From Halobacteriales archaeon QH_6_64_20 (GTDB lineage: Archaea; Halobacteriota; Halobacteria; Halobacteriales; Halococcaceae), in contig PXQR01000142.1 of NCBI GenBank assembly GCA_003021235.1, forward strand, positions 2,406-49,790: a DNA stretch of 47,385 nucleotides, given 5' to 3'. The notes beneath the pieces are model-generated. The model worked only from the letters and a program-made list of their open reading frames with translations, was not told the DNA's origin and did no database searches. Below are positions 1 to 7,879 of this stretch, piece after piece; positions within the stretch are counted from its first letter, which is position 1; every line of letters begins with the position of its first letter. The position numbers and the translations under genes were made by a program.

Positions 1-973
1 AGTCGTCATCGCGGCCGGCTCGAAACCCGTGGTACCCGGCGCAATCGACGGACTTCAAGAGGTCGATTATCTCACCAGTGACGACGCCCTCAAACTCGAA
101 GCAGTCCCCGACGAGTTCGTGATCGTCGGCGGCGGATACATCGCCGCGGAACTCGGATACTACTTCGGCTCCTTTGGAAGCGACGTAACGGTGATCGAAG
201 CCGAGGACACCCTCGTCCCCCGCGAGGACGGCGACGTCGCAGCGGCGTTCACCGAGATCGCCGGAGGGCGCCACGACGTCTACACCGGGTATCGGGCGTC
301 GGCGGTCACCGAATCCGCCGGGGAGATCACCGTCACCGCGGAAGCCGAGGACGGCACCGAGGTCGAGGTCGCGGGCGAGGAACTGTTAGTCGCGCTCGGC
401 CGTCGGCCGAACACCGAGGGTATCGACCTCGATGCGACAGGTGTCGCAACGAACGACGCGGGCTTCATCGAAACCGACGAACAGCTGCGCACGAACGTCG
501 AGGGGGTCTGGGCGATGGGTGACGTCGCCGACAACGGGATGTACAAACACTCAGGCGACTACGAGGGCGAGATCGTCATCGAAAACGTCGCTCACGACGG
601 TAGTCGTGAGGCCGATTTCACCGCCTTACCCCACGCGGTCTTCACCGAACCCCAGATCGGCGCGGTCGGGAAAACCGAAGCACAGCTCGACGAGGAGGGA
701 AGGGAGTACGTCGTCGGCCGCGCGGAGTTTACCGACACCGCGATGTCGAGAGCACTGAAACTCGACGAGGGGTTCGCGAAGGTGCTCGCCGACCCCGAAA
801 CTCGTGAAATCCTCGGGTGTCACATCATCGGCCATGAGGCGTCGATGCTGGTCCACGAGGTCACCCCTGCGATGCGGTATGGCGCGACGGTCGACGGTCT
901 GGCGAACACTCTCATCCACGTCCATCCCGCGATGAGCAAGGTCGTCATGAAGGCCTGTAAGGACGTCTCGTGA
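1..973 (+). CDS. Pyridine nucleotide-disulfide oxidoreductase (Lpd / mycothione reductase-like), 5' end missing
   Basis: The frame is open from base 2, so the start and the redox-active CxxxxC near the N terminus lie outside the window. What is visible is the NAD(P)-binding GGGYIAAELG motif, the second FAD motif (AMGDVADNG) and the C-terminal dimerisation domain with the IHVHPAMSKV active-site segment. That HxHP signature is closer to mycothione reductase-type enzymes than to the HPT(L/M)SE of classical dihydrolipoyl dehydrogenase. Haloarchaea use gamma-glutamylcysteine as their main thiol and have a bis-gamma-glutamylcystine reductase of this superfamily, so that role is plausible but is inference. 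It ends 25 bp before the convergent purE stop. Confidence 0.85.
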   Translation, partial: VVIAAGSKPVVPGAIDGLQEVDYLTSDDALKLEAVPDEFVIVGGGYIAAELGYYFGSFGSDVTVIEAEDTLVPREDGDVAAAFTEIAGGRHDVYTGYRASAVTESAGEITVTAEAEDGTEVEVAGEELLVALGRRPNTEGIDLDATGVATNDAGFIETDEQLRTNVEGVWAMGDVADNGMYKHSGDYEGEIVIENVAHDGSREADFTALPHAVFTEPQIGAVGKTEAQLDEEGREYVVGRAEFTDTAMSRALKLDEGFAKVLADPETREILGCHIIGHEASMLVHEVTPAMRYGATVDGLANTLIHVHPAMSKVVMKACKDVS

Positions 974-998
974 ACGCTCGGTTCTCCTCCGAATCGGC

Positions 999-1625
999 TC
1001 ACTCTGCGTGGGCGTCCCGATAGACGGGCGTCCCCTGCTCGTGAAGCTCCCGGGAGGCACGAACGACGTTGTCCTGCAGTTCCTCGTGGTACGCTACGAG
1101 GCGGTCGGCCAGTTCGTCGTGAACCGAGGCGAGGATCTGCACGGCTGACAGGGCCGCGTTGTGTGACTTGCCGGCATCGACGGCGACGATCGGCGCGCCG
1201 GTCGGCATTCCGAGTACTGAATCGACCGATTTCTCCTGGACCGGGACGCCGATCGTCGGGATCGGAAACGCGATCGAGGCGACCATGTTCGGCAGGTCGG
1301 CGGATTTCCCCCCGGCACCCGCGACGATGACGTCGAGACCGCGGTCGGCAGCCGTATCGGCGTAGACGTACATCAGATCGGGCGTCCGATGCGCGGAGAC
1401 GACGTACGTCTCGAAGGTAAACCGGGCGTCGGGTGGATGCTCGGCGTCCGTTACCTCGGCGAACCCGAGTTCGGTGAGTGCGTCGTGTGCGCCGGCCATT
1501 GTATCGAGGTCCGAATCCGATCCCATAATGATCCCGACCTCCGGTGTCTCCTCCGGAGAGCGATCCCGGCCGGCCTCGGTCGTCAGGTCGTCGATGAATC
1601 CCTGTAATTCCTCGGAGCGCGCCAT
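999..1625 (-). CDS. purE: N5-carboxyaminoimidazole ribonucleotide mutase PurE
   Basis: 208 residues, full length for an archaeal PurE. It converts N5-CAIR to CAIR in de novo purine synthesis. The family motifs are present in order: the phosphate-binding GSDSD loop, SAHRTP, the glycine-rich AGAGGKSADLPNM segment and GVPVQ. The ATG at 1625 (MARSEEL) was chosen because homology starts soon after it, although the frame stays open upstream into purK. It is transcribed leftwards directly after purK, matching the usual purK-purE pairing, and probably shares its promoter near 2990. Confidence 0.95.
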   Translation of the reverse strand: MARSEELQGFIDDLTTEAGRDRSPEETPEVGIIMGSDSDLDTMAGAHDALTELGFAEVTDAEHPPDARFTFETYVVSAHRTPDLMYVYADTAADRGLDVIVAGAGGKSADLPNMVASIAFPIPTIGVPVQEKSVDSVLGMPTGAPIVAVDAGKSHNAALSAVQILASVHDELADRLVAYHEELQDNVVRASRELHEQGTPVYRDAHAE

Positions 1626-1756
1626 GCTTCGGGGCGCGCGGGCGTTCGACAAGGCCCTGTCGGTTCTCGTAATCCACAGATCCATGGTCACGGTCGGCAG
1701 GCTCGAACGGTCCGAGGACGGGCACGGACCGTAGTACACGAGCGCAGAGACGACGA

Positions 1757-2961
1757 TTATCGGCTCGAAGAGTCGGACCGCGAGAGGTGAGCGCGTCGCG
1801 TGCGGTTCGAACCTCTGCCAGCAGGTCGTCGGGATCGATCGACGGATCGGTCGCAGTGGCGGTGAGGTGGCCCATCTTCCGTAACGGGCGGACCTCCCGC
1901 TTGCCGTACCAGTGTAGGTTCGTCCCCGACCGGGAGAGGACGTTCTCGACGCCACTGAGTTCGGCTGGCTGGCTCGTCGAAACGTCACCCAGGATGTTCG
2001 CGATCGCGGTCGGGTCCCCGAGATCGGTCGCGCCGAGGGGCCAGCCCAGTACGGCCCGGAGGTGCTGTTCGAACTGGGAGGTGCGCGCCCCTTCGATCGT
2101 CCAGTGCCCGGAATTATGCGGGCGCGGAGCGATCTCATTGACGAGAATCGAGTCTTCAGTACTCGTTTCGGCCGCCTCCGTCGAGACCTCGAACAGCTCG
2201 ATTCCGTACACCCCGCGACCGTCCATGACCTCCAACACGTCCTGGGCGACCGCCTGTGCGCGCTCGCGGGTCTCCTCGTCTACTCGTGCCGGCGAAAGCG
2301 TTTCCCGGAGGATCTCCGCTTCGTGGATCGTCTCGGTCACCCGGAAGGTCCGCGTCTCGTTTTCACCCTTCACACCGATCACCGAGAGTTCGCGCTCGAA
2401 GGGGATCATCACCTCGGCCATGGCGTTACCGCCCAGTTCGTCGAAGGTCGCTTCGGCTTCCGCGGGATTTCTCAGAGGGAGGTTCCCACGGCCGTCGTAC
2501 CCGCCGCGGCGGGCTTTCACCATGACGCTTCCACCGAGGTCACGGAGTGCGTCGCGCAGATCGGTCGGCGAGTCGACCGCCCTGAACTCCGGGATCGGGA
2601 TTCCTGCCTGCGCCAGGCGGCGTTTCTGGACGAGTTTGTCCTGGATGGTCCGAAGGGTCGCAGGCGAGGGATGTACCGGAACGCCGGCCGTCTCGCCCGC
2701 ATGGGAAAGCAGATCCGGATCGGCGAGTTCGATCTCGTAGGTGAGCACGTCCGCGCGCTCGGCGATCTCCGCTATCGTCCCGGGGTCGTCGAAGTCGCCC
2801 TGTAACTGGCCGCGGGTGACGGGCGCGGCGGGCGGATCGAGCGTCGGATCGGCGACGACCACTTCGACGCCGAGTGGCCCTGCGGCCTCGCCGAGCATCC
2901 GGCCGAGTTGGCCCGCGCCGATAACTCCCACCGTCGGACCGGGGGACATGAGTGTAACCAT
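1757..2961 (-). CDS. purK: N5-carboxyaminoimidazole ribonucleotide synthase PurK (3' end disrupted, no native stop)
   Basis: An ATP-grasp enzyme that makes N5-CAIR from AIR, bicarbonate and ATP. The N-terminal GVIGAGQLGRM loop, the ATP-grasp KARRGGYDGRG segment and the NEIAPRPHNSGHWTI motif are all intact. Homology runs to about base 1790 (LLAEVRTARDALT), but there is no stop in this frame. It stays open through all of purE to 820, giving an implausible 765-residue product. A one-base shift would end it at the TAA at 1757-1759, the end used here. The ATG at 2961 is 24-31 nt from a TATA-like box; an alternative ATG lies at 2949. A sequencing indel or a real stop loss both fit. Confidence 0.85.
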
Positions 2962-2984
2962 TGCGCGCGGCTTTCGGAGCCGGT

Positions 2985-2992
2985 AGTATAAC
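2985..2992 (-). promoter_or_regulatory. TATA-like box of purK
   Basis: Read leftwards the sequence is GTTATACT, 24-31 nt before the ATG at 2961. That is the spacing expected for a leaderless haloarchaeal transcript, and it supports the upstream of the two in-frame ATGs. Confidence 0.5.
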
Positions 2993-3014
2993 CCTGTCCG
3001 TCCGCCTCGAGGTG

Positions 3015-3196
3015 GTGTTAACTTAGCGGTGTGAGAGAGAACAGCGAGCCGTGTTGAACGGCTTGAAAGCCCCCGACACGCTCGGCTTCTGCTTGCGGAC
3101 CGCAGGCCCGCTCGCATGGTCCGAGGGACCCTCCGCGTCCCTCGGTTTTTACTCCCGCCCGCGGCGGTTGTTCGGCGGGCAGTTGGGTAAGTTAAC
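3015..3196. repeat. Palindrome-rich intergenic repeat, copy A
   Basis: This element fills most of the 335 bp between purK and the upstream Agl23 gene. Its left end GTGTTAACTTAGCG, the block CGACACGCTCG (3074-3084) and CGGACCGCAGGCC (3096-3108) recur in the same order in copy B near 32.0 kb. It holds a 9-bp stem (CCGAGGGAC at 3121-3129 and its complement at 3137-3145) followed by TTTTT. It is bracketed by 9-bp inverted repeats, GTTAACTTA (3017-3025) and TAAGTTAAC (3188-3196). No coding sequence is visible inside. The structure suggests a non-autonomous mobile element or a structured non-coding RNA; which of these is inference. Confidence 0.7.
3121..3150 (+). terminator. Strong GC hairpin followed by T5 inside repeat A
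   Basis: The arms are 9 bp (3121-3129 and 3137-3145) with a 7-nt loop, followed on the plus strand by TTTTT. In shape it is an intrinsic-terminator-like structure. No plus-strand gene ends nearby, so it may belong to a transcript of the repeat itself rather than to a gene. Confidence 0.4.
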
Positions 3197-3296
3197 GATG
3201 CCCGCCTCGAAAGAACCGATCATGGAAGCGGCGGCCGACGAACCGATCGAGCGGGTTCCCGACGTCGCGACGGCCGGCCGGCAGGGCGATCGCTCG

Positions 3297-5192
3297 TTAC
3301 GAAGCCGAACGGCGAGCCTGCGGGGCGCGGGTCACGAGGTCAGCGGACGCGGGTTCGAGCGCGGGTCGAACGGACGAGGAGTTCGTCTCGTGCGAGCGAT
3401 CGAGCCGGGATTCGTCGACGAAGACGACGATCTCCTCGTCCCAGAGCTTGAACTCGTGCTCGTAGGCGGCGTATCCCTCCAGGTAGGGAGCGACCTCCTC
3501 GCGATCCCACTCGTAGGTGATCACGACCGGCGGCGGGTCATCGAGCGCGACCTCGGGTTCCGTGTCGGGTGTCGTGCTCGTCACGTTCGCGTCGTAGCGC
3601 TCCAAGTACCACGGCAACGGCAGGCGGTCGTACCAGCCGCCGCCCGGCGAGGGCTGGAGACCCGAGGACTCGTTTTCCATGTAGAACAGCTCCTCGTCGG
3701 TGTTTGGATGTACGGTTCCGTAGAAGAGCACGTCGGTCCCCTGATTGCGGGCGGCGACCTGCCTCACCCGTTCGAGCGTAGGTTTGAGATCCGAATCCGG
3801 CTGGGCCCACTGGAGGACTTCCTCGTTCTCCCGGTCGGTGGCCCCGAGGTACGCGGCGTCGGCGGCGGTCGCGGCCGTCGTCCCCGCCGCGAGGGAGATC
3901 CCGACGACGTCGCCGCTTCGAATCGCGTCACGGCCCCAACGGAAGAGCAGGGCCGCGCCGACGGCGGCGGGTACGGCGAGGGGGACGATCGCGTGTACCG
4001 TCGCCCACGGTGCCTGGATGTCGGTGACGATCGGATAGCCAAGCACGCTCACGAAGCCCCAGTAGAAGGCGAGCGAGACGAAATCACGCGGCCGTTCGCC
4101 CGAATACCGATCGGCGAGGAAGCCGACGACCGCGAGCAACGAAAGCGTCGCCGCGCCGTAGACCATCGTTTCGAGGTAGTCGCCGAGATAGGGGAGATAG
4201 GCGTGATCTTGGTGGCCGCCGGCGATCCAGAGGTCGTACACCGCCGTCCCTGTGCCGAGAAGCGTCGTCTCGATCAGCGCGGGCCACAGGGTCGGCTCGG
4301 AAAGCGCCGCGCCGAACCCGATTCCCTCCCCGGCGGTCCGCGGGGCGTAGAAGAGGACGATGACCGCGAGGAACAGGAATCCGGAGAGCGCGAGCGGGCC
4401 GATCCAGCGGCGCAGACCTCCGAACACGGTGCGAGCGTAGCCGGCGGCGATCGCCCGGCACGAGGCTTCGGGGACCGGAACTCCCCCGTCGCCGGCGAGC
4501 GATTCGGACGAGTCGGGCGATTCGAGCGAACGAGCGTCCTCGCTCGCCTCGTCGGTCCGCACGAACCGGCGCGTCGGCCGGCGCGCTGCTAACAACAGCC
4601 GATGATCGAGCAATAGAACTACTGCACCGGCCCAACACAGCGGGTAGATGATCGCGTTCTCCTTCGTCGTGAAGCCAAGCGCGAAACTCAGGGTACCGGG
4701 ATAGAGGTACCACGACGAGCCGGTATCGACCGCGCGGACGAAAAACCCGAGCGCGAAGAGCATGAAGGCCGCGAGCAACACGTCGTTGCGCATGAATCGC
4801 GAGTAGTACAGCAAAACCGGGTTCGCGGCCAGGAACAGTCCGAGTGCGACTATCTCGCTGTCCCGGAGGGGGTCGCGAAAGAGCCAGGCGGCGAGCGGGA
4901 GCGCTCCCCCCGAAACGGCAACGGCGAGGCGGGCACTGAAGTCGCTCGCCCCGATGAGGGAGAAGACGACCTCGTTGACGTGATAGAGAAAGGGGCCGTG
5001 GACGATCGGGCGGTACTCCCAGAGGCCCGACTCGGCGTAGCGGAGGATCCAGTAGCCAACCCGGCCTTCGTCCCAGTGAAAGACTCGGGACCCGAGGCCG
5101 ACGAGGCGGGCGAGAAGCGAAAGAACAGTGATCGCTAGCAGGGCAACGAGCGTGCGCCGGCGATCACCTCCGAGCCACGCGTCGGCATCCAT
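3297..5192 (-). CDS. Flippase activity-associated protein Agl23-like (TIGR03663), GT-C-type membrane protein
   Basis: 631 residues. The N-terminal half is a chain of hydrophobic segments with an early luminal acidic motif (FHWDEGRVGYW) and a YYSRFMRND motif, like GT-C fold dolichyl-phosphate-dependent glycosyltransferases. A low-complexity Ser/Glu/Asp loop lies near residues 205-235. After further membrane segments the protein ends in a soluble extracellular tail of about 200 residues. The pattern matches the haloarchaeal family called Agl23, linked by name to the N-glycosylation flippase; its enzymatic role is unproven. The ATG at 5192 directly precedes a membrane helix. Transcription runs towards purK, with repeat A in between. 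Confidence 0.8.
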   Translation of the reverse strand: MDADAWLGGDRRRTLVALLAITVLSLLARLVGLGSRVFHWDEGRVGYWILRYAESGLWEYRPIVHGPFLYHVNEVVFSLIGASDFSARLAVAVSGGALPLAAWLFRDPLRDSEIVALGLFLAANPVLLYYSRFMRNDVLLAAFMLFALGFFVRAVDTGSSWYLYPGTLSFALGFTTKENAIIYPLCWAGAVVLLLDHRLLLAARRPTRRFVRTDEASEDARSLESPDSSESLAGDGGVPVPEASCRAIAAGYARTVFGGLRRWIGPLALSGFLFLAVIVLFYAPRTAGEGIGFGAALSEPTLWPALIETTLLGTGTAVYDLWIAGGHQDHAYLPYLGDYLETMVYGAATLSLLAVVGFLADRYSGERPRDFVSLAFYWGFVSVLGYPIVTDIQAPWATVHAIVPLAVPAAVGAALLFRWGRDAIRSGDVVGISLAAGTTAATAADAAYLGATDRENEEVLQWAQPDSDLKPTLERVRQVAARNQGTDVLFYGTVHPNTDEELFYMENESSGLQPSPGGGWYDRLPLPWYLERYDANVTSTTPDTEPEVALDDPPPVVITYEWDREEVAPYLEGYAAYEHEFKLWDEEIVVFVDESRLDRSHETNSSSVRPALEPASADLVTRAPQARRSAS

Positions 5193-5461
5193 TGATTCGT
5201 TTGGGTACCCGAGGGATTAGAACGTTTCCCGATGAAATCGCCGATTACTTCCGTGGATCGTGCCGTAGGCGAGTCGTACCCTGAAGACGATCGGGAGCGG
5301 GGAGAACGAGCGCGGAACGACACACGAGAGTCCTCGGCACGGGAGCGCGTCTCAATCAGTCACGTCCGGACGTTGCGGCGAACGGACACAAACGCGGACG
5401 TCCCCCGATGATACGCCGATCGGAACGGTAGTTCTTTGCGCGGCGCTCGTGACTGTGACCT

Positions 5462-5866
5462 ATGACGACGCTCGGGTTAGTGGTCGCCCAGTACAACCGC
5501 GCGGTCACCGAGGAGATGGAAGCGAGTGCGGCCGAGGCTGCCGACGAACACAGTGCCGAGATCAGTGCAACGATCGAGGTTCCGGGCGTCTACGACGCGC
5601 CGCTGGCGGCCGATCGGCTCGCCCGTCAGGAGGGAATCGACGCGGTCTGCGTGGTGGGTGCGATCGTCGAGGGCGACACCGAACACGATCGAGTGATCGC
5701 GAACGCAACCGCCCGGTCGCTGTCGGAAGCGAGCATCGATCGCGATACACCTATTACGCTCGGCGTCACCGGTCCAGGCATGAGCAGTGCCGAGGCACGC
5801 GAACGAGTCGAGAAAGGGAGAGAGGCCGTCGAAGGGGCGCTCTCGCTCGTGGAGGAACTTCCGTGA
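5462..5866 (+). CDS. ribH: 6,7-dimethyl-8-ribityllumazine synthase
   Basis: 134 residues, the usual archaeal length. It condenses 5-amino-6-ribitylamino-uracil with dihydroxybutanone phosphate in riboflavin synthesis. Family features are the N-terminal AQYNRAVTEEM, the substrate-binding VPGVYDAPLA, the AIVEGDTEHD loop with the conserved acid and His, and the C-terminal GVTGPGMSSAEA segment. The ATG at 5462 starts immediately at the first beta strand. The damaged aminotransferase begins 3 nt after the stop, so the two were probably co-transcribed. Confidence 0.95.
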   Translation: MTTLGLVVAQYNRAVTEEMEASAAEAADEHSAEISATIEVPGVYDAPLAADRLARQEGIDAVCVVGAIVEGDTEHDRVIANATARSLSEASIDRDTPITLGVTGPGMSSAEARERVEKGREAVEGALSLVEELP

Positions 5867-5868
5867 CG

Positions 5869-6976
5869 ATGAATTTCGCAGAGAGGGTCGAACGGGTCTC
5901 GCCGAGCGCGACGGTCTCGATCTCGAACGCCGCCTCGGAACTCGAAGCCGACGGCGTGGACGTCGTCGATCTTTCAGTTGGTGAACCGGACTTCCCGACC
6001 CCCGAGAACGTCGTCCGGGCGGGCAAGGAGGCGATCGACGACGGCTATACCGGCTATGCGCCCTCGCCCGGCGTCCCGGAACTCAGGGAGGAAATCGCGG
6101 AGAAACTCCGGGCCGACGGGCTCGATTGCGGCCCGGAGAACGTCCTCGTGACGCCCGGGGGCAAACAGGCGCTCTACGAACTCTTCCAGACGCTCGTCGA
6201 CGACGGCGACGAGGTACTCCTCCTCGATCCGGCGTGGGTCTCCTACGAAGCGATGGCGAAACTCGCCGGCAGCACGCTTCAGCGGGTCGATCTCGCGCCC
6301 TACGACTTCGCGCTCGAACCCGCCCTTCCCGACCTCGCCGAGGCCGTATCGAACGACACCTCGCTATTGGTCGTGAACTCCCCGTCGAACCCGACGGGCG
6401 CGGTGTACTCCGAGGACGCCCTCCGCGGCGTGCGCGACCTCGCGGTCGAGCATGACATCACCGCGATCTCCGACGAGATCTACAAGGAGATCGCCTACGG
6501 AACGGAGGCGACGAGCCTGGGGTCGCTCTCGGGGATGGCCGAACGGACGATCACCCTGAACGGTTTCTCGAAAGCGTATTCGATGACCGGGTGGCGACTC
6601 GGCTACTTCGCCGGCCCCGAGGACCCACTTCGTCCAGTACGCCGGGGTCGAAGCGCTCCGAAACACCGACGACGCCGTAGCGGAGATGCGCGAGGCCTTC
6701 CGCGAGCGCCGGGACATGCTGTGTGACCTGCTCGCCGAGCACGGCGTCGAGGTCTCGAGGCCCGAAGGGGCGTTTTACCTCATGCTCCCGGTCGGCAGTG
6801 ACGGCGACAGCGAGAACGACGAGGAGTGGTGCGAGCAAGCCATCGAGGAGGCCCACGTCGCGACCGTGCCCGGAAGCGCCTTCGGCACGCCGGGGTACGC
6901 ACGGGTGTCGTACGCGGCGGGCACCGAGCGCCTCCGAGAGGCGGTGGATCGACTCGCCGATACCGGACTTCTCTAA
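5869..6976 (+). pseudogene. Aspartate aminotransferase-type class I/II aminotransferase with internal deletion and frameshift
   Basis: A PLP-dependent fold type I aminotransferase. The N-terminal part is intact: the SVGEPDFPTP motif, the NSPSNPTG loop, the SDEIY segment and the PLP lysine in LNGFSKAYSMTGWR. At about base 6625 the frame is lost just after GPED. Coding resumes in another frame with HFVQYAGVEALRNTDD and runs to the stop at 6976. Related enzymes carry roughly 15-18 residues between these blocks (a helix with a KLxxH-type motif), so a deletion not divisible by three is indicated. The ATG at 5869 was chosen; a GTG at 5863 overlaps the ribH stop. It could be genuine decay or an assembly error. 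Confidence 0.85.
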
Positions 6977-7021
6977 AGACGGTCGGTGCTCCGATCGGGA
7001 TCGTCGCGAGTCCGGTAGCAC

Positions 7022-7246
7022 TCAGCCCAAGAAGAGATCGCGCGGCACGTCGCTTCCGGAACTACCCTCGCGATACAGCTCGGAGTACCCACACTCCTCA
7101 CAGGAGACGACGGTAAAGCCCTCGTCGGGGAGGTCTACCACCTTGCTTACCAGCCCGTCGTTCGTCGTCATCGAGACGACGTCCGTGTTCGTCTCGCCAC
7201 ACTTCGGACAGCCACCCGTCTCGTCCCCGTCAGCATCGTCGGCCAT
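7022..7246 (-). CDS. Small zinc-ribbon protein (predicted nucleic-acid-binding type)
   Basis: 74 residues. Two cysteine knuckles, CPKCG near residue 13 and CEECGYSELY near residue 50, frame a short beta region (FTVVSCEE), as in the COG3478-like zinc-ribbon proteins. The N terminus is acidic. It is convergent with the aminotransferase (46 bp apart). The exact function is unknown; nucleic-acid or protein binding is inferred from the fold only. Confidence 0.8.
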   Translation of the reverse strand: MADDADGDETGGCPKCGETNTDVVSMTTNDGLVSKVVDLPDEGFTVVSCEECGYSELYREGSSGSDVPRDLFLG

Positions 7247-7369
7247 ATGCGAACTTCGTCAGGACGGGTATAAGAACTCGCCCGGCTCCTGAGCGCTCCG
7301 GCTTACCGGCCGTCGATCGCGGTGTGTCTCCGAGTTCGTCGGCACGGACACCGCCAAGAGAGCGTCCGT

Positions 7370-7678
7370 TTAGCTGTCGTCGTCGGAGTCGTGGTCCAGA
7401 TCGGGTTCGACGTCCTCGGTGTCTCCGGAGGGGCCGGCCGCCTCGGAGGGTTCGGCAGCCGACGGCGATTCGTTCGTCTCCTCGGTGATCGATCCGGTCG
7501 AGCCGGTCGCGTCCGTGTCGGCCGCCGCGGTCTCCTCGGCGGTCTCACTGCCCCTCTCGGGATCGACGTCGTGGGCGTCTCGCAGGTGTTCGTCGCGCTC
7601 TTCGCGCCGATCGAACGTCTCGTCACAGTGCTCACAGGAGAACTGTGAGTCGTCCGAATCGTCCGCATCAGTTGCCAT
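7370..7678 (-). CDS. C2H2 zinc-finger protein with acidic tail
   Basis: 102 residues from the ATG at 7678. A single C2H2 finger spans residues 11-35 (FSCEHCDETF, then HLRDAHD). A long disordered Glu/Asp/Ser/Thr-rich tail follows, ending in DSDDDS. Single-finger C2H2 proteins of this design are common in haloarchaea. The frame is open far upstream opposite gatE, but that part is an antisense shadow. It is divergent from gatE with a 201-bp gap that contains a 6-bp-arm inverted repeat at 7796-7811 (CGTAGC/GCTACG). Confidence 0.75.
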   Translation of the reverse strand: MATDADDSDDSQFSCEHCDETFDRREERDEHLRDAHDVDPERGSETAEETAAADTDATGSTGSITEETNESPSAAEPSEAAGPSGDTEDVEPDLDHDSDDDS

Positions 7679-7879
7679 AGCTACCCCGACGATTGCACGC
7701 GGGAAACGGTTTTCACCGGCCAGTGCAACCTCGTTCGATCCCGTGGTTCGCGATGGCTCGAGGACCGAAGGGGACGATCGACTCCGAGAACTCCACGTAG
7801 CCGGAGCTACGACCGACGCCACGAGCCGGGCGAGCGGGACTGAACGGTTTTTTGTCCGTTGCCCGCTCATGTCCATCCA

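Noticed and set aside
999..2138. A purK-purE fusion protein in the PurE frame
   Set aside because: Upstream of base 1625 this frame shows no PurK homology; the PurK motifs are in a different frame.
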